Positions 6,623 through 7,214 of a stretch of DNA of 7,214 nucleotides are shown here, piece after piece. The notes below the pieces were generated by a model. That model saw only the letters and a list, made by a program, of their open reading frames with translations. It ran no database searches and had not been told where the DNA came from. Each line of letters starts with the position of its first letter. Position 1 is the stretch's first letter. This stretch comes from Candidatus Methylomirabilis sp. (GTDB lineage Bacteria; DYJV01): contig DYJV01000090.1 of assembly GCA_020722945.1 (NCBI GenBank), positions 1 to 7,214 of the forward strand. Reading direction: 5' to 3'. Position numbers and translations under genes: made by a program.

Positions 6623-7093
6623 TTAGTTTTCCTGAATAAAAGTATCTTCGTAATCTTTTTCGAGCTTAGATAAATGTTTTTTCTCTTCATCTCTAAGTTT
6701 CTCAAAAAGGAATGACATTTTGCTTCCTGAACATGAGTTCATAAGGATAGAGTAAAAATTAATAGCTTTTTTCTCACTTGATATAGCGTAAGAGTAAATA
6801 TCTTGAAGAGAAGATTTCTCATTGATCTTGTTTTTGTCAACAAGAAAATCTGCTATTGAAAAATTTTTAGGGATACTGCCTGTCCCTATATTTAAGATAT
6901 AATCTTCATCTATTAATGCAAGTTCAAGCTTGTGCTTATGTTCAAGCTCTTCTTTTGCAAGCTCTTTAAGTAGCTCTTTAGCGGCTTTATTTTCAACTTT
7001 TTTGATAGCATTAAAGTAAGTATTAAATGCATCTTCCTCACCCTTTATAGCAACTTTTAATGCTTCTTCAAAAAACATGCAAAAATCTTCCAT
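6623..7093 (-). CDS. Ferritin-like / rubrerythrin-type diiron protein
   Basis: This 156-residue protein is predicted to be a four-helix bundle with a non-haem diiron centre, related to rubrerythrin but without a rubredoxin domain. All expected ligands are visible in two repeats: Glu20 in KGEEDAF and Glu49/His52 in KEELEHKHK, then Glu107 in SSEKKAINFY and Glu137/His140 in RDEEKKHLSKLE. The two ExxH repeats sit about 88 residues apart, joined by a linker (61-95) rich in Asp, Asn and Lys. There is no signal peptide, so it should be cytoplasmic. Such proteins often act in peroxide reduction or iron handling in anaerobes and microaerophiles, but the substrate cannot be told from sequence. The ATG at 7093 is chosen because AAAGGAG lies seven bases upstream; Met6 lacks such a site. 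A TTGACA element upstream and a hairpin downstream suggest a single-gene transcript. Confidence 0.88.
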   Translation of the reverse strand: MEDFCMFFEEALKVAIKGEEDAFNTYFNAIKKVENKAAKELLKELAKEELEHKHKLELALIDEDYILNIGTGSIPKNFSIADFLVDKNKINEKSSLQDIYSYAISSEKKAINFYSILMNSCSGSKMSFLFEKLRDEEKKHLSKLEKDYEDTFIQEN

Positions 7094-7127
7094 TGGAAAC
7101 TCCTTTCTTTATTTTTTATTTTGAATA

Positions 7128-7156
7128 CATAAACATAAATTTTATAATATTGTCAA
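7128..7156 (-). promoter_or_regulatory. Probable promoter of the ferritin-like gene
   Basis: A perfect TTGACA (-35) lies at 7156-7151 on the minus strand. The -10 is less clear: TTTATG (7133-7128) at 17 bases matches three of six, and TATGTA (7131-7126) at 19 bases is no better. The element is 58 bases upstream of the start codon, a normal distance. No PerR-like or Fur-like operator was evident. Confidence 0.5.
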
Positions 7157-7214
7157 GAAAAAAGATAGTGTATAGAAAAGTTCGCAATTTTCATATAAGA
7201 TAAGCTTCTCTTAA

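Noticed and set aside
6466-6705. Minus-strand open frame of 79 codons spanning the end of the ferritin-like gene, the hairpin and the parA start
   Set aside because: It overlaps two real genes in another frame, runs through the probable terminator and has no binding site; its composition looks like translated intergenic DNA.

Overview
The window is an AT-rich stretch of bacterial chromosome in which every recognisable gene lies on the minus strand. It reads, from right to left, ferritin-like protein, parA, parB, coaBC, tlyA, gatB, hisF, and the start of a coiled-coil protein that runs off the left edge. All the named genes look intact and carry their family motifs. The low G+C and the protein character suggest a low-GC, Gram-negative-like lineage such as the Deferribacterota. 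That placement is an impression from the protein sequences, not something the window proves.

Right part (about 6480-7214): a 156-residue two-repeat ferritin-like diiron protein sits behind a TTGACA -35 element. Thirteen bases after its stop codon is an imperfect hairpin that probably ends its transcript. An AT-rich leader of about 90 bases then precedes parA.

Central part (1473-6478): five genes are packed head to tail with gaps of 16, -1, 12 and 14 bases: parA, parB, coaBC, tlyA, gatB. The parB stop and coaBC start overlap as TAATG, and the coaBC Shine-Dalgarno sequence lies inside the last codons of parB. tlyA can only start at a TTG just behind the coaBC stop. This is very likely one transcription unit joining chromosome segregation (ParA/ParB), coenzyme A synthesis (CoaBC), ribosomal RNA 2'-O-methylation (TlyA) and tRNA-dependent amidation (GatB). 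No canonical parS site was found by eye, and gatA and gatC are not in the window.

Left part (1-1472): hisF stands alone without other his genes, after a 178-base AT-rich gap. A gap of about 320 bases follows, which holds no credible gene but carries a good sigma-70 promoter for the truncated coiled-coil protein, a near-palindrome resembling a Fur box, and a short direct repeat.

I see no mobile element, CRISPR array, tRNA or rRNA. The window is mostly ordinary housekeeping chromosome. The points most worth a second look are the gene order and translational coupling around parB-coaBC-tlyA, the hairpin between the ferritin-like gene and parA, and the partial coiled-coil gene. I did not find convincing evidence of an undescribed biological system.
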